From Micromonospora cathayae (GTDB lineage: Bacteria > Actinomycetota > Actinomycetes > Mycobacteriales > Micromonosporaceae): a DNA stretch of 64,000 nt. The notes beneath the pieces were generated by a model, which searched no databases, had not been told where the DNA came from, and saw nothing but the letters and a program-made list of their open reading frames with translations. This document shows, one piece after another, positions 34,561 to 43,559 of this stretch. Both the position numbers and the translations under genes were made by a program. The stretch is from assembly GCF_028993575.1 (NCBI RefSeq), contig NZ_CP118615.1, forward strand, positions 4,617,001 to 4,681,000, given 5' to 3'. How positions within the stretch are numbered: the stretch's first letter is position 1; each line of letters begins with the position of its first letter.

Positions 34561-37302
34561 TCAGATAAACCGCCAGAGCGTGTCGTTCGCGCCGCTGTCG
34601 TCGGCGATGACGACCTGGGCGCCCTGGGCGGTGGAACCGCCGGTGACGCCGAGGACCCGGCCGCCGTTGGCGCACTGGATGCGGAAGTAGCCGTTGCGGC
34701 CGTACCGCAGCCGCCAGCGGTGGTCGCTGGCGCCGTTGTCGGCCCACTGCACCACCCGGGCGCCGGCGGCGCTGCTGCCGTTCTCCACCCCGAGCACCTT
34801 GCTGCTGTGCGTGTTGCGCAGCCGCAGGTAGCCCCCGGAGTCGACGACGGCGGTCCAGAGGTGGTCGGCCGTGCCGGTGTCACCCCACTGGACCACCAGC
34901 CCGCCGTCGGTGGTGGACATGTTCTGTACGCCGAGCACGAGGCCGCTGGCCAGGTTCTGGATCCGCCGGGCCCCGTTGGGGACGAACCGCCACTGGTTGT
35001 CCGGCGTCCCGTTGTCCGGGTCCTGCACCGCCTGCGCGCCCTGCGCGGTGGAACCGTTGAGGATGCCGAGCAGCTTGCTGCTGTTGGCGTTGCGGATCTT
35101 GTGGGAGCCGTCGCCGACGTCGGTGACCGTCCACCGGTGGTCGGCGGTGCCGTTGTCGGCCCACTGGAGCACGGCGGCGTTGTCGGCGGTGGACATGTTC
35201 TCCACGCCGAGCACCTTGCCGCTGTTGACGTTGCGGAACCGGACCGCCGCGCCGTCGACGATCAGTTCCCAGTCGTGGTCGGCGGTGCCGGTGTCGCCCC
35301 ACTGCAACGCCCGGCCGCCGTCGGCGGTGGACATGTTCTGGATGCCCAGCACCAGCCCGCTGGCCGCGTTGACCAGCCGGAAGCTGGCGTTGCCGCCGCC
35401 GGTCTGCCCGCTGGCGCTCCAGTAGACGGTGTAGTTGTGCCCGTGGGCGTCGTAGAAGGGGCCGAGGTTGACGGTGGCCCCGTTGGCGGTGGCGGTGAAG
35501 GCCAGCGAGGTGCTGCCGGTCCGGGTGACCGAGGAGGTGGCCAATGCCGGCAGCGCGCTGAGGGTGGTGTTGCCGTAGTTGCCGGACAGCACCACCGGGC
35601 CGTAGGCGACGGCCACCACGTTCGGGTTGTCGTTCGCCGGTTCCACCACGACCCGCATCGGCAGCCGCACGGTGACCGTGTCGCCGGAGGACCAGGACCG
35701 GGTGAGCGACGCGTACGTGCCGGGCGCGGCGGCGACGTCCTGCGCCACGCCGTTGACGCTGACCGTCGCCCCGCTGGTCCAGGCCGGGATGCGCAGCCGC
35801 ATGGTCCACGATCCGCTGACGCTGCCGGTCACGGTGAGCGTGCTGGTGTCGCTGACCGGGAAGCTGGTGGTCTGGGTGACGGTGATCCCGCGCTGCGACC
35901 AGTTCAGCACCGACGGCAGGTACAGGTTCACGGTCAGCGTGTTGCCGTTGTGGAAGTAGATGGAGTCCATCAGGGCCGTGTTGACCTCCACACCGGTGCC
36001 CTGGCAGCACCAGAAGGAGTTGTAGTCGGTGCTCCAGGTGCCGCCGCCCCAGGCCGGCCCGACACCCCGGCGGCCGCCCGGGTTCAGCGGGGTGAAGTAG
36101 GTGATGTGCCCGTGGCTGTCCGCCGGGTTCTGCGCCCCGATGATGTGGTTGAGCAGGGCCCGCTCGTAGAAGTCGAAGTACGCCGCCCGGTTCGGGTCGA
36201 GCACCCACAGCTCCCGGGTCAGCTTGAGCATGTTGTACGTGTTGCAGTGCTCGCAGGTGTCGTTGCGCAGGTATCCGGCGATCGCGTCCGGGGGCCGGAA
36301 GTGCTCCGCCTGGCTGTTGCCGCCGATGGCGTAGGTGTGGTCGTTGACGGTGAAGTTCCAGGCGTTCGACGCGATGTCCCGGTACCGGGTGGTGCCGGTG
36401 GCCTTGAACTCCCGGGCCGCGCCGATCCACTTGGGCACCTGGGTGTTGGCGTGCAGCCCGTTGAGCTGGTCCTGATTGGCGGCCAGGGGGTTGAACACGG
36501 CGGCGTGGTCGAACCGCTGGGCGGCGGTCAGCCAGCGGGCGTCGCCGGTCTGCTGGTAGATGTCGGTCAGTACGGCGTTCATGCCGCCGAACTCGGTGCC
36601 CAGCATGGCCTGCATCTGGCTGGAGGTGAGCCGGCCGGTCCGCCAGTCGACCCAGCCGGCGAGCGCCAGGAGCACGTCCCGGGCCTGGTTGTTGCCGATG
36701 TACCGCCACACGTCGAGCAGCCCGGCCATGGTCTTGTGGATGACGTAGTAGGGCACGTTGCCGTTGGTCAACGTACGCGCTTCCAGCGCGGTGAAGTCGG
36801 ACTCGGGGAAACCGGAGAGGTAACCGGTGTTGAAACCGGCGGCGGCGTTGTTGGCCTGGCACTTGGCCAGCTCGGCGACCATCTGGTTGGCCTTGTCCCG
36901 GCAGGTGGTGTCACCGAGCACCGCCCACATCTGCGCCCACGCGGTCAGGAAGTGCCCCTGCATGTGGGTACGGAAGGGGAAGTTCGGGGCGTCCCAGCCA
37001 CCGTTGGCCGCGGCGCCGTTGGTGGACAGCCGGTGGTTGGCCCGGAAGTTGTAGAGCATCCGGTTGACGTCGACGAAGCGCAGGTAGTTCAGGGTCCGGT
37101 TCTGGTTGTCGAGCCACCGGCTCGTGGTGAGCCGGACCTGGCCGAGTTCGAACGGGTACGCGGAGACGCCCAGGTCCGGGCGGACCGGGGCGAGAGCGGC
37201 CTGCGCGGGGGAACCGGCGATCGCGGGTCCGACCGCCGACGCGACGGTGACGGCGCCGGCGGCCTGCAACAGGTGACGGCGGCTGAGCTGGGGAAACGGC
37301 AC
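34561..37302 (-). CDS. Secreted GH127 beta-L-arabinofuranosidase with tandem CBM13
   Basis: A 913-residue exported enzyme that would split beta-L-arabinofuranosides, as in extensin or pectic side chains. A Tat signal (SRRHLLQAAG) leads. The GH127-type (alpha/alpha)6 barrel shows TCEHCNTYNML and SFWCCQGTG, the Cys/Glu zinc cluster that holds the nucleophilic Cys. After a beta-sandwich domain, residues about 645-913 hold two beta-trefoil CBM13 modules, six copies of a 40-45 residue unit (GLVLGIQNMSTADGG, GLVLGVQNMSTTDGG and so on). Start GTG at 37302 follows AGGGAGG. It lies 115 bases downstream of a GH43 gene on the same strand and probably shares its promoter. Confidence 0.9.
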   Translation of the reverse strand: MPFPQLSRRHLLQAAGAVTVASAVGPAIAGSPAQAALAPVRPDLGVSAYPFELGQVRLTTSRWLDNQNRTLNYLRFVDVNRMLYNFRANHRLSTNGAAANGGWDAPNFPFRTHMQGHFLTAWAQMWAVLGDTTCRDKANQMVAELAKCQANNAAAGFNTGYLSGFPESDFTALEARTLTNGNVPYYVIHKTMAGLLDVWRYIGNNQARDVLLALAGWVDWRTGRLTSSQMQAMLGTEFGGMNAVLTDIYQQTGDARWLTAAQRFDHAAVFNPLAANQDQLNGLHANTQVPKWIGAAREFKATGTTRYRDIASNAWNFTVNDHTYAIGGNSQAEHFRPPDAIAGYLRNDTCEHCNTYNMLKLTRELWVLDPNRAAYFDFYERALLNHIIGAQNPADSHGHITYFTPLNPGGRRGVGPAWGGGTWSTDYNSFWCCQGTGVEVNTALMDSIYFHNGNTLTVNLYLPSVLNWSQRGITVTQTTSFPVSDTSTLTVTGSVSGSWTMRLRIPAWTSGATVSVNGVAQDVAAAPGTYASLTRSWSSGDTVTVRLPMRVVVEPANDNPNVVAVAYGPVVLSGNYGNTTLSALPALATSSVTRTGSTSLAFTATANGATVNLGPFYDAHGHNYTVYWSASGQTGGGNASFRLVNAASGLVLGIQNMSTADGGRALQWGDTGTADHDWELIVDGAAVRFRNVNSGKVLGVENMSTADNAAVLQWADNGTADHRWTVTDVGDGSHKIRNANSSKLLGILNGSTAQGAQAVQDPDNGTPDNQWRFVPNGARRIQNLASGLVLGVQNMSTTDGGLVVQWGDTGTADHLWTAVVDSGGYLRLRNTHSSKVLGVENGSSAAGARVVQWADNGASDHRWRLRYGRNGYFRIQCANGGRVLGVTGGSTAQGAQVVIADDSGANDTLWRFI
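34564..35380 (-). repeat. Six ricin-type subrepeats within the GH127 gene
   Basis: Six units of about 135 bases; the first and fourth encode nearly the same words (GLVLGxQNMSTxDGG, QWGDTGTADHxW), so the second trefoil arose by duplicating the first. Confidence 0.8.
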
Positions 37303-37417
37303 GGTGGCCTCCCTGTGGTGATGGTCGGTGGTGGAAACCAGTCACCGTCGTGACCGGTCACGTCACGACGGTGGCGGAGCGGGTGCGGTGCCGCCGGCGT
37401 GGTGCCGGTGGCGGCGG

Positions 37418-38806
37418 TTACGGGGTGACGCGGAAGGTGGCGTCCTGCCGGTCGGCGGCGCTGGAGCCCGCGCTGAGCGGGTCGATGCGCAGGACGTAGC
37501 CGCTGTGCCGCAGGTACCGGTCGGGGAAGTTGTACGAGCGGAACGACGACCACGACGAGTCGGCGAGCCCGGCGGTGCGGTGGAAGGTGGCGTCGGCGCG
37601 GAAACCCGAGGTGTTGTCGTTGGGGTCGAGCCGCGCCACGTAGCCGCTGTGCCGCAGGTAGCTACCGGGCCGGTTCACCGACTCGAACGACACTCCGGCC
37701 GGGTCGGCGAGGCCGGGCACCATCCGCCACATCTGGTCCTGGTACGGGTCGAACGGGTACGGGTCGAGCCGTACCGCGCCGTTGCTGTGCCGCACGACGT
37801 AGTCGGGGAGGTTGGACGACTTCAGGCGGACCCAGTTCGGGGCGCCCCACCGGCTGACCAGGCCGTTGTACTCGGCGTCGGTGATGCCGAGGATCGAGCC
37901 GTGCTTGGCGTTCAGCGGCGGGGTGTAGTCGCGCTGGTTGAGCGCCGACCACGAGTTGGTGGTGACGTTGCCGGTGCCCCAGATGTAGTAGTCGGCGTTG
38001 ACCGGGCCGAACGAGTCGCCCCACAGCCACCAGCCGCTGCCGTCGTTGCGCTTGAGCAGCAGCGGTGCCTCGATCGCGGTGCCCTGGATCAGCCCGCTGG
38101 TGTACGTGGTGAAGCTGTTCGGCGCGCCCGTGGTGGACCGCGCGCCGTACAGTCTCCCGTCCGCGAGGTTCTTGTAGTACAGGTAGTAGACGCCGCCGTC
38201 GACGACGACGTCACCGTCGAGGACGCCGTGGTTGGGCTTGAAGAACTGCTGCGGCGCGCTGACGGTGCGGAAGTCCGACGTGTAGTTGACCTGCAGGATG
38301 TCGCCGCCGTTGTTGCAGGAGTAGACGATCGCGTACTGGCCGCGCGAGGCGTCCCAGAACACGGTCGGCGCCCAGGTGTGCGCGTTCAGCGTGTGCATCT
38401 GGATGCGGCGGTATCCGGTGAAGGACTGGAGGTTGGTCGAGTCCCACACGTGCAGGTACTGACTGTTGGTGCCGAAGTTCGTGCCCTTGAGGTCGGTGGC
38501 GACGACCACGAAGGTGCCGTCCTGCTTGCGGTACACGAACGGGTCGCGCAGGCCCTGCTGGCCGGCGGTGGGGGTGACCACCGGGTTGTTCTGGTTCAGC
38601 GGCGTCCAGTTGAGGCCGTCCCGGCTGACCGCGACGTGCAGGCCGTAGTCCGCGCCCTGGAAGTTCGGGCTCTCGGTGAAGTAGGTCATGACGTACGCGG
38701 TGTACGTGGCGGCGGAGGCGGGGCCGGGGCGCAGCGCCAGGCCGGAGGCGGTGAGTCCGGCGGAGGCGACCATGCCGAGGGTGAACGCTCGTCGGCTCAG
38801 GGCCAT
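37418..38806 (-). CDS. Secreted GH43-like protein with AbfB (CBM42) domain
   Basis: A 462-residue exported protein. Tat-type signal (LSRRAFTLGMVASAG) to about residue 32. The propeller (35-310) has YVMTYFTES, GLRDPFVYR, HTWAPTVFW and TAIEAPLLL, the pattern of the GH43 subgroup that begins with a YF..S rather than the usual HxD motif. The C-terminal AbfB domain (about 325-462) contains three arabinose-binding repeats (SYLRHSGYVARLDP, RYLRHSGYVLRIDP). It probably removes or binds arabinofuranose side chains. AGGAAAGG precedes the ATG. A lac-like operator lies 187 bases upstream and may control this gene and GH127. Confidence 0.85.
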   Translation of the reverse strand: MALSRRAFTLGMVASAGLTASGLALRPGPASAATYTAYVMTYFTESPNFQGADYGLHVAVSRDGLNWTPLNQNNPVVTPTAGQQGLRDPFVYRKQDGTFVVVATDLKGTNFGTNSQYLHVWDSTNLQSFTGYRRIQMHTLNAHTWAPTVFWDASRGQYAIVYSCNNGGDILQVNYTSDFRTVSAPQQFFKPNHGVLDGDVVVDGGVYYLYYKNLADGRLYGARSTTGAPNSFTTYTSGLIQGTAIEAPLLLKRNDGSGWWLWGDSFGPVNADYYIWGTGNVTTNSWSALNQRDYTPPLNAKHGSILGITDAEYNGLVSRWGAPNWVRLKSSNLPDYVVRHSNGAVRLDPYPFDPYQDQMWRMVPGLADPAGVSFESVNRPGSYLRHSGYVARLDPNDNTSGFRADATFHRTAGLADSSWSSFRSYNFPDRYLRHSGYVLRIDPLSAGSSAADRQDATFRVTP

Positions 38807-38992
38807 GGTGACGACCTTTCCTGACGGTGGTGGGGGATCCGGGAGTGCCGGACGGGGGTGGGCCCTCGCGCGGGATCCGTCCGGCGGTGCCTGCGGAACG
38901 GCATCGGGTGCTGTCCACGGGCACGCCGGTCGGCGCGCGACCGCGATCGGCCGGGGACGGGGGGCCGCTCGCTAGTTCATGCTCCCGTATCG

Positions 38993-39008
38993 ATGTTATC
39001 GCTAACAT
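38993..39008. promoter_or_regulatory. Lac-like operator of the GH43-AbfB/GH127 pair
   Basis: ATGTTATCGCTAACAT. On the minus strand TTGCGG and TATGTT, 17 bases apart, would form a promoter whose -10 overlaps the site. The rest of the gap 38807-39254 holds no gene; CGATAACAA at 39084 is only a half-site. Confidence 0.75.
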
Positions 39009-39141
39009 AGCCGTCGGGTCGCAGGTCCGCAAGACATTGCCCCCGGGTTGGCGGCGGTGTCGTGTGTTGCCGCCGGAACAACCCGATAACAAGGCCCTGA
39101 TGTAGCGGCAACCGTCAATACAAGACTGCTTCCTAGCGTGG

Positions 39142-39168
39142 GTGGTGCGCCAGAAACCGGCGCACCAC
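39142..39168 (+). other. Hairpin in the leader of the subtilase gene
   Basis: 10-bp stem GTGGTGCGCC/GGCGCACCAC, 7-base loop, 86 bases before the start codon. Could be an RNA stabiliser or protein target; function not known. Confidence 0.4.
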
Positions 39169-39254
39169 AACCACTTCCCGTCCGGACCGTCCGCACTGGA
39201 CGGTCGGCGGGGAGACCGGCCGGCGCCGCCGGCCGGCTCAGGAGGGAGTAGCCC

Positions 39255-40454
39255 GTGAGGCTCAACCACCAGGTCACCCGTCGTCGGCTGGGCGCGCTCG
39301 GCGTCGCCACGCTCGCCGGTGCGTTGGTCGCCACCGTCGGGGTCTCCCCGGCCGCGGCGAACCCGGCCACCGGTACCGTCCGGGGCGCCGACAGCGCGTA
39401 CGCCGTCGAGGGCAGCTACCTCGTCGTCCTCAAGGACGGCCAGCGGGCCGACCGTTCCCGGGCGGCCGGACTCGCCGCCCGCTACGGCGGCAGCGTCGAG
39501 CGGGTCTTCGAGCGGACCGTCAACGGGTACGCGGCGACCCTCACCGAGCGCGCCGCCCGCCGCCTGGCGGCCGACCCGGCGGTCGCCTACGTGGAGCAGG
39601 ACCAGCGGGTGCACGCGCTGGCCACCCAGGTCAACCCGCCCTCGTGGGGACTCGACCGGATCGACCAGCGGAACCTGCCGCTGAACGGTTCCTTCACCTA
39701 CGGCCCCAGCGCCGGGGTCCGCATCTACGTGATCGACACCGGCGTCCGGGTGACCCACCAGGACTTCGGGGGCCGCGCCGTGAGCGGCTACGACGCGGTC
39801 GACAACGACAGCAACGCCGACGACGGCAACGGGCACGGCACCTTCGTCGCGTCGGTCGCGGCCGGCACCGCGTACGGGGTGGCGAAGAACGCGACCGTGG
39901 TCGGCGTGCGGGTGCTCGACAACAGCGGCTCCGGCACCACCGCCGGGGTGATCGCCGGCATCGACTGGGTCACCGCGAACGCGACCCGGCCCGCCGTGGC
40001 CAACCTGAGCCTCGGTGGCGGTGCCAGCACCACGCTCGACGCGGCGGTCCGCCGCTCGATCAACGCCGGCATCACCTACACCATCGCGGCCGGCAACTCG
40101 GGCGTCCCGGCGAACAACACCTCCCCGGCACGGGTCACCGAGGCGCTGACCGTCGGTGCCACCGACCGCACCGACACCCGCGCGAGCTGGTCCAACTACG
40201 GCACGGTACTGGACCTCTTCGCCCCGGGAGTGTCGATCACCGCCGGTTGGCGCACCAGCGACAGCGCCACCTACACCGGCAGCGGCACCTCGTTCTCCGC
40301 GCCGCACGTCGCCGGGGTCGCCGCGAACCACCTCCAGGGCAACCCGTCGGCCGGTCCGGCGGCGGTCAACGCCGCGATCATCGCCGCGGCGACCCCGAAC
40401 CTGGTCGTGAACCCGGGCGCCGGTTCCCCGAACCGGCTCCTCTACCTCGGCTGA
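39255..40454 (+). CDS. Secreted subtilisin-like serine protease (S8, proteinase K/aqualysin type)
   Basis: A 399-residue preproprotease. Signal peptide to about residue 35, inhibitor I9 propeptide (about 50-122, ending with [11 protein letters not shown]), then the S8 domain with Asp161 (VIDTG), His194 (GNGHGTF), oxyanion Asn (AAGNS) and Ser346 (GTSFSAP). It lacks the C-terminal extension of many homologues. Start GTG at 39255 follows GGAGGGAG. A general extracellular protease; it has no sugar-related operator and is probably independent of the glycosidase genes. The leader holds a hairpin (39142). Confidence 0.93.
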   Translation: MRLNHQVTRRRLGALGVATLAGALVATVGVSPAAANPATGTVRGADSAYAVEGSYLVVLKDGQRADRSRAAGLAARYGGSVERVFERTVNGYAATLTERAARRLAADPAVAYVEQDQRVHALATQVNPPSWGLDRIDQRNLPLNGSFTYGPSAGVRIYVIDTGVRVTHQDFGGRAVSGYDAVDNDSNADDGNGHGTFVASVAAGTAYGVAKNATVVGVRVLDNSGSGTTAGVIAGIDWVTANATRPAVANLSLGGGASTTLDAAVRRSINAGITYTIAAGNSGVPANNTSPARVTEALTVGATDRTDTRASWSNYGTVLDLFAPGVSITAGWRTSDSATYTGSGTSFSAPHVAGVAANHLQGNPSAGPAAVNAAIIAAATPNLVVNPGAGSPNRLLYLG

Positions 40455-40501
40455 CCGGCCATCCCGCCCGCGCCGTCCTTCCCCGGCGCGGGCGGGGCTC
40501 G

Positions 40502-40536
40502 GGGCGTGACCGGCACCCTAGGTGCCGGTCACGCCC
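40502..40536. terminator. Bidirectional terminator between subtilase and GH95 genes
   Basis: Perfect 16-bp stem GGGCGTGACCGGCACC/GGTGCCGGTCACGCCC around CTA between convergent genes. Confidence 0.85.
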
Positions 40537-40654
40537 GTGTCGGTCCGCGGCGGTGTGCGCCGCCAGCGGCCAGCGTGCGTGACCGGAGGGGGTGCGCCGG
40601 TCGGGGGCGATCACGAGATCAGCGCTCGGCGGGCCGCCCAGCTGGCCGACCAGG

Positions 40655-43249
40655 TCAGCGACCTGGCGGCGGCACCGGCCCGGCCGGAGCGTCCGGCACG
40701 ACCCGCGTCTCCCGGCCGTCGATCCGTACGGTGACCGGCTCCCGGTGCCGGGCCCGGTCCGCGACGACCCTGAAGTCGGTGACCCGCCCGGCACGCCAGG
40801 CGCAGCTCACCTCGTACCCACCGCGCGCCCGCAGCCCCCGGAACGCGCCGTCGGCCCAGTCCGCCGGCAACGCCGGCAGCAGGTGGATGACCCCCTGGTG
40901 GCTCTGCAGGAGCATCTCCACGATCGCGCCCGTGACGCCCAGGTTGCCGTCCAGCTGCATCGGCGGGTGGTCGCAGAGCAGATTCGGCAGGGTGTTGTAC
41001 CGCAGCAGGCCCCGGACCATGCACCGGGCCCGTTCCGCGTCGCCCAGCCGCGCGAACAACGCCGCCCGCCACGGCCAGGTCCACGACCGGCGGCTGTCCC
41101 CGGAGACGGTGGACTCGTCGAACGGCGTCCCCGCCCGCTCGCCGCAGCGCGCCTGCAACGAGACGAGGGCCGCCGCCGCCAGGTCGGGCGTGGCGTCCGG
41201 GGTGATCTGGCGGCCGGGGAACACCGCGAACAGGTGAGAGGTGTGCCGGTGGACGTCGTCCGGGTCGTCCCGGTCGGTCTGCCACTCCTGGAGCTGACCC
41301 CACCGGCCGATGGTGTCGGGCGCGAGCCGGGCCCGCAGGTCGGCGACGGTGGCCCGGTACCCGTGGTCGACGTCGAGCGCCCCGGCGCAGTCCAGATAGT
41401 TCTGGAAGAGGTCCCGGACGATCTGCTGGTCGTAGTGGACGCCGTCCTCGCGGGGGCCGTGCTCGGGCGACCAGCCGGCGGGAGAGACGAGCTGACCGGC
41501 CGCGTTCTCGACCAGCCGGTCCTGCCAGAACTCGCAGATCTCCCGGAGCATCGGCAGGGCGGTGTCGCGCAGGTAACCGACGTCCTGGGTGAAGGCCCAG
41601 TGCTCGTACAGGTGCAGGGCGTACCAGGCGCTGGCGACGGTGTTCCACTCCCAGGCGTTGCCGCCGAAGGCGCTCTGGCTGGTGCGGGCCGTCCAGCCCC
41701 GGGTGCCGGCCCCGAAGGCGGCCCGGGTGGCGACCCGGCTCGGCACCGCCACCTGGCGCACGTACCCGACGAGCGCCCGGTGGCTCTCGCTGAGGTTGGC
41801 CGTCTCCGCGCCCCAGTAGTTCATCTGGACGTTGATGTTCGTGTGGTAGTCCGACGCCCACGGGGGCTGGTCGCTGTCGTTCCACAGTCCCTGGAGGTTG
41901 GCGGGCAGGCCGCCGGGCCGGGAGGAGCCGTGCAGCAGGTACCGGCCGAGGACGAACATGGTCTGTTCGAGGTCCGGGTCCGGCCCACCGGCCCGGTACC
42001 GGGCCAGCCGGGCGTCGGTGGGGAGCGCGGCCACCGCGTCGTCGGTGCGTCCCCAGTCCACCGCGACCCGCCCGGCCACGGCCGTGGCCTCGATGACGTG
42101 GGCGGCGCGCAGCGCCCAGTACGACCGCCCGGCGGCGGCGTCGAGGGTCCGGCTGAGCACCGGGCGGGGGTCCGGGCCGCGCCAGCCCGCGGCGGCGTCG
42201 AGCCGGTAGTCGGTCCGGGCGTCCAGCAGCAGGGTCATCCGGGTCGCCCCGCGCACCCGCAGCCGGGAGCCGGGCGCGGTCAGCACGCCGTCGGTGTCGG
42301 CCACCCGCAGCGCGGCGGCGTACCGCAGGCCGTTGCCCAGGACGCCGTGGAACCCGACGGTACCCGTCGCGGCGTCGGCCGTCCCGGCCGCGCCCTGCGC
42401 GCAGGTCAGGGTGATCTCGCAGTCCAGCGCGCAGGCCCGGTCGGCCTCGTAGCGCAGGACCAGCAGGTCGGCCGCCCGGCTGGCGAACGCCTCCCGCCGG
42501 ACCCGGGCCCCGGGGACACCGAACCAGGTGCCGTGCACACCGGACTCCAGGTCGAGCGCCCGACGGTACCCGACCACCGGGTCGAGGGTGGCGGTGTCGA
42601 ACCCGGTCGTGTCGCCGGCCGACGGACCGGCCCCGACCAGGCGGATGCCGGCCAGCCGCACGGCCCGGGACCCGCCCTTCGGCCACAGCGTCAACCGGTA
42701 GCTGGGGTACGGCCCCGGCGCGGCGACGGTGAACCGTCCAGGGTCACCGGGTGCCGGCCCGGCGTCGCGCCGGTCGAGCCGGGTCCACGCGTAGCCGTCG
42801 GTGGACCCGTCCAGGGTCCAGGAGCCGGGGTGCTCGTCGACGGCGTCCGCCGGGGCGGTGAGGTGGTAGCCGGTGACGGTCACCGCCGACGGCAGGTCGG
42901 CCTGCCACCGTACGCCGCCGGTGGCGTCGGCGACGTGCCAGCCGGTGGTGGGGGCGGAGACGTACAGGTGGCGTGGCCGGCCGAAGGTGAGCAGGACGTC
43001 GCCGAAGGACCGGTACGCGCCGAAGCCGGTCATGCCGGTGTCGAAGGCGCTGTCGGGCCGGCCGGCCAGGGCGTTGTCGTAGTCGTTGACCCCGCCCCAC
43101 AGGCTGTGCTCGTTGAACTGGATCCGCTCCCGGTCGGGTTGGCCGAAGAACATCGCGCCGATCCGGCCGTTGCCGACCGGCAGCGCCTGGGACTGCCAGT
43201 CGGTGGCCGGGAGCCGGTACCAGAGGGAGCGGGAACGGGATGACCACAT
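40655..43249 (-). CDS. Cytoplasmic GH95-family glycosidase
   Basis: An 864-residue GH95 protein without a signal peptide or CBM13, unlike its paralogue at 24979, so it probably acts on imported oligosaccharides. Catalytic residues are kept: Asn pair in TNINVQMNYW, Glu in LQEWQTD and Asp in MQLDGNLG. A galactose-binding-like insertion (about 95-205; GSWTLDGSTDGYAWTRLD) sits in the N-terminal sandwich region. The ATG at 43249 lacks a clear ribosome site; no better in-frame start is seen. Divergent from the carboxylase gene with 310 bases between. Substrate could be fucosyl- or galactosyl-oligosaccharides. Confidence 0.87.
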   Translation of the reverse strand: MWSSRSRSLWYRLPATDWQSQALPVGNGRIGAMFFGQPDRERIQFNEHSLWGGVNDYDNALAGRPDSAFDTGMTGFGAYRSFGDVLLTFGRPRHLYVSAPTTGWHVADATGGVRWQADLPSAVTVTGYHLTAPADAVDEHPGSWTLDGSTDGYAWTRLDRRDAGPAPGDPGRFTVAAPGPYPSYRLTLWPKGGSRAVRLAGIRLVGAGPSAGDTTGFDTATLDPVVGYRRALDLESGVHGTWFGVPGARVRREAFASRAADLLVLRYEADRACALDCEITLTCAQGAAGTADAATGTVGFHGVLGNGLRYAAALRVADTDGVLTAPGSRLRVRGATRMTLLLDARTDYRLDAAAGWRGPDPRPVLSRTLDAAAGRSYWALRAAHVIEATAVAGRVAVDWGRTDDAVAALPTDARLARYRAGGPDPDLEQTMFVLGRYLLHGSSRPGGLPANLQGLWNDSDQPPWASDYHTNINVQMNYWGAETANLSESHRALVGYVRQVAVPSRVATRAAFGAGTRGWTARTSQSAFGGNAWEWNTVASAWYALHLYEHWAFTQDVGYLRDTALPMLREICEFWQDRLVENAAGQLVSPAGWSPEHGPREDGVHYDQQIVRDLFQNYLDCAGALDVDHGYRATVADLRARLAPDTIGRWGQLQEWQTDRDDPDDVHRHTSHLFAVFPGRQITPDATPDLAAAALVSLQARCGERAGTPFDESTVSGDSRRSWTWPWRAALFARLGDAERARCMVRGLLRYNTLPNLLCDHPPMQLDGNLGVTGAIVEMLLQSHQGVIHLLPALPADWADGAFRGLRARGGYEVSCAWRAGRVTDFRVVADRARHREPVTVRIDGRETRVVPDAPAGPVPPPGR

Positions 43250-43559
43250 GAGCGTCGATGGTCACAGCAGGGGTGGTGCGGGGGCCACCCCGGCCTGTCC
43301 GCCCGATCTGCGGTGATCGCGGGGACTTGGGTCGGATCGCCGGGCCGACGGATGTCGGATCGTGCTCTTCCGTCGCCGGTGTCCGCCCTCGTTAGGCGTG
43401 GGTGACCAACGCCTTTTGTTCAGTTCCTACAACTCCCGCCGCTCAGCATGCGCTGTCGGCGACATGGCGCTGCCAACCGGTAGACGGAAGGGTGAACACT
43501 GCCGGGACCACTGTCGCTCCGGCGCGCACATCGTGGTGTCTACAGAAGGGCTCGAACGG
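43250..43559. other. Divergent intergenic region
   Basis: No gene and no member of the operator families was found. A small hairpin GGCGT...ACGCC lies near 43398-43415. Open codons in frame with the carboxylase (43362-43559) lack a start signal. Confidence 0.4.

Noticed and set aside
39084..39092. CGATAACAA as a further lac-like operator upstream of the protease
   Set aside because: Only one half-site; the opposite half does not match.
43362..43559. N-terminal extension of the carboxylase
   Set aside because: No ribosome site and no similarity to the biotin carboxylase start; GTG at 43560 has a good site and the VFSRVAIVNRGE start.
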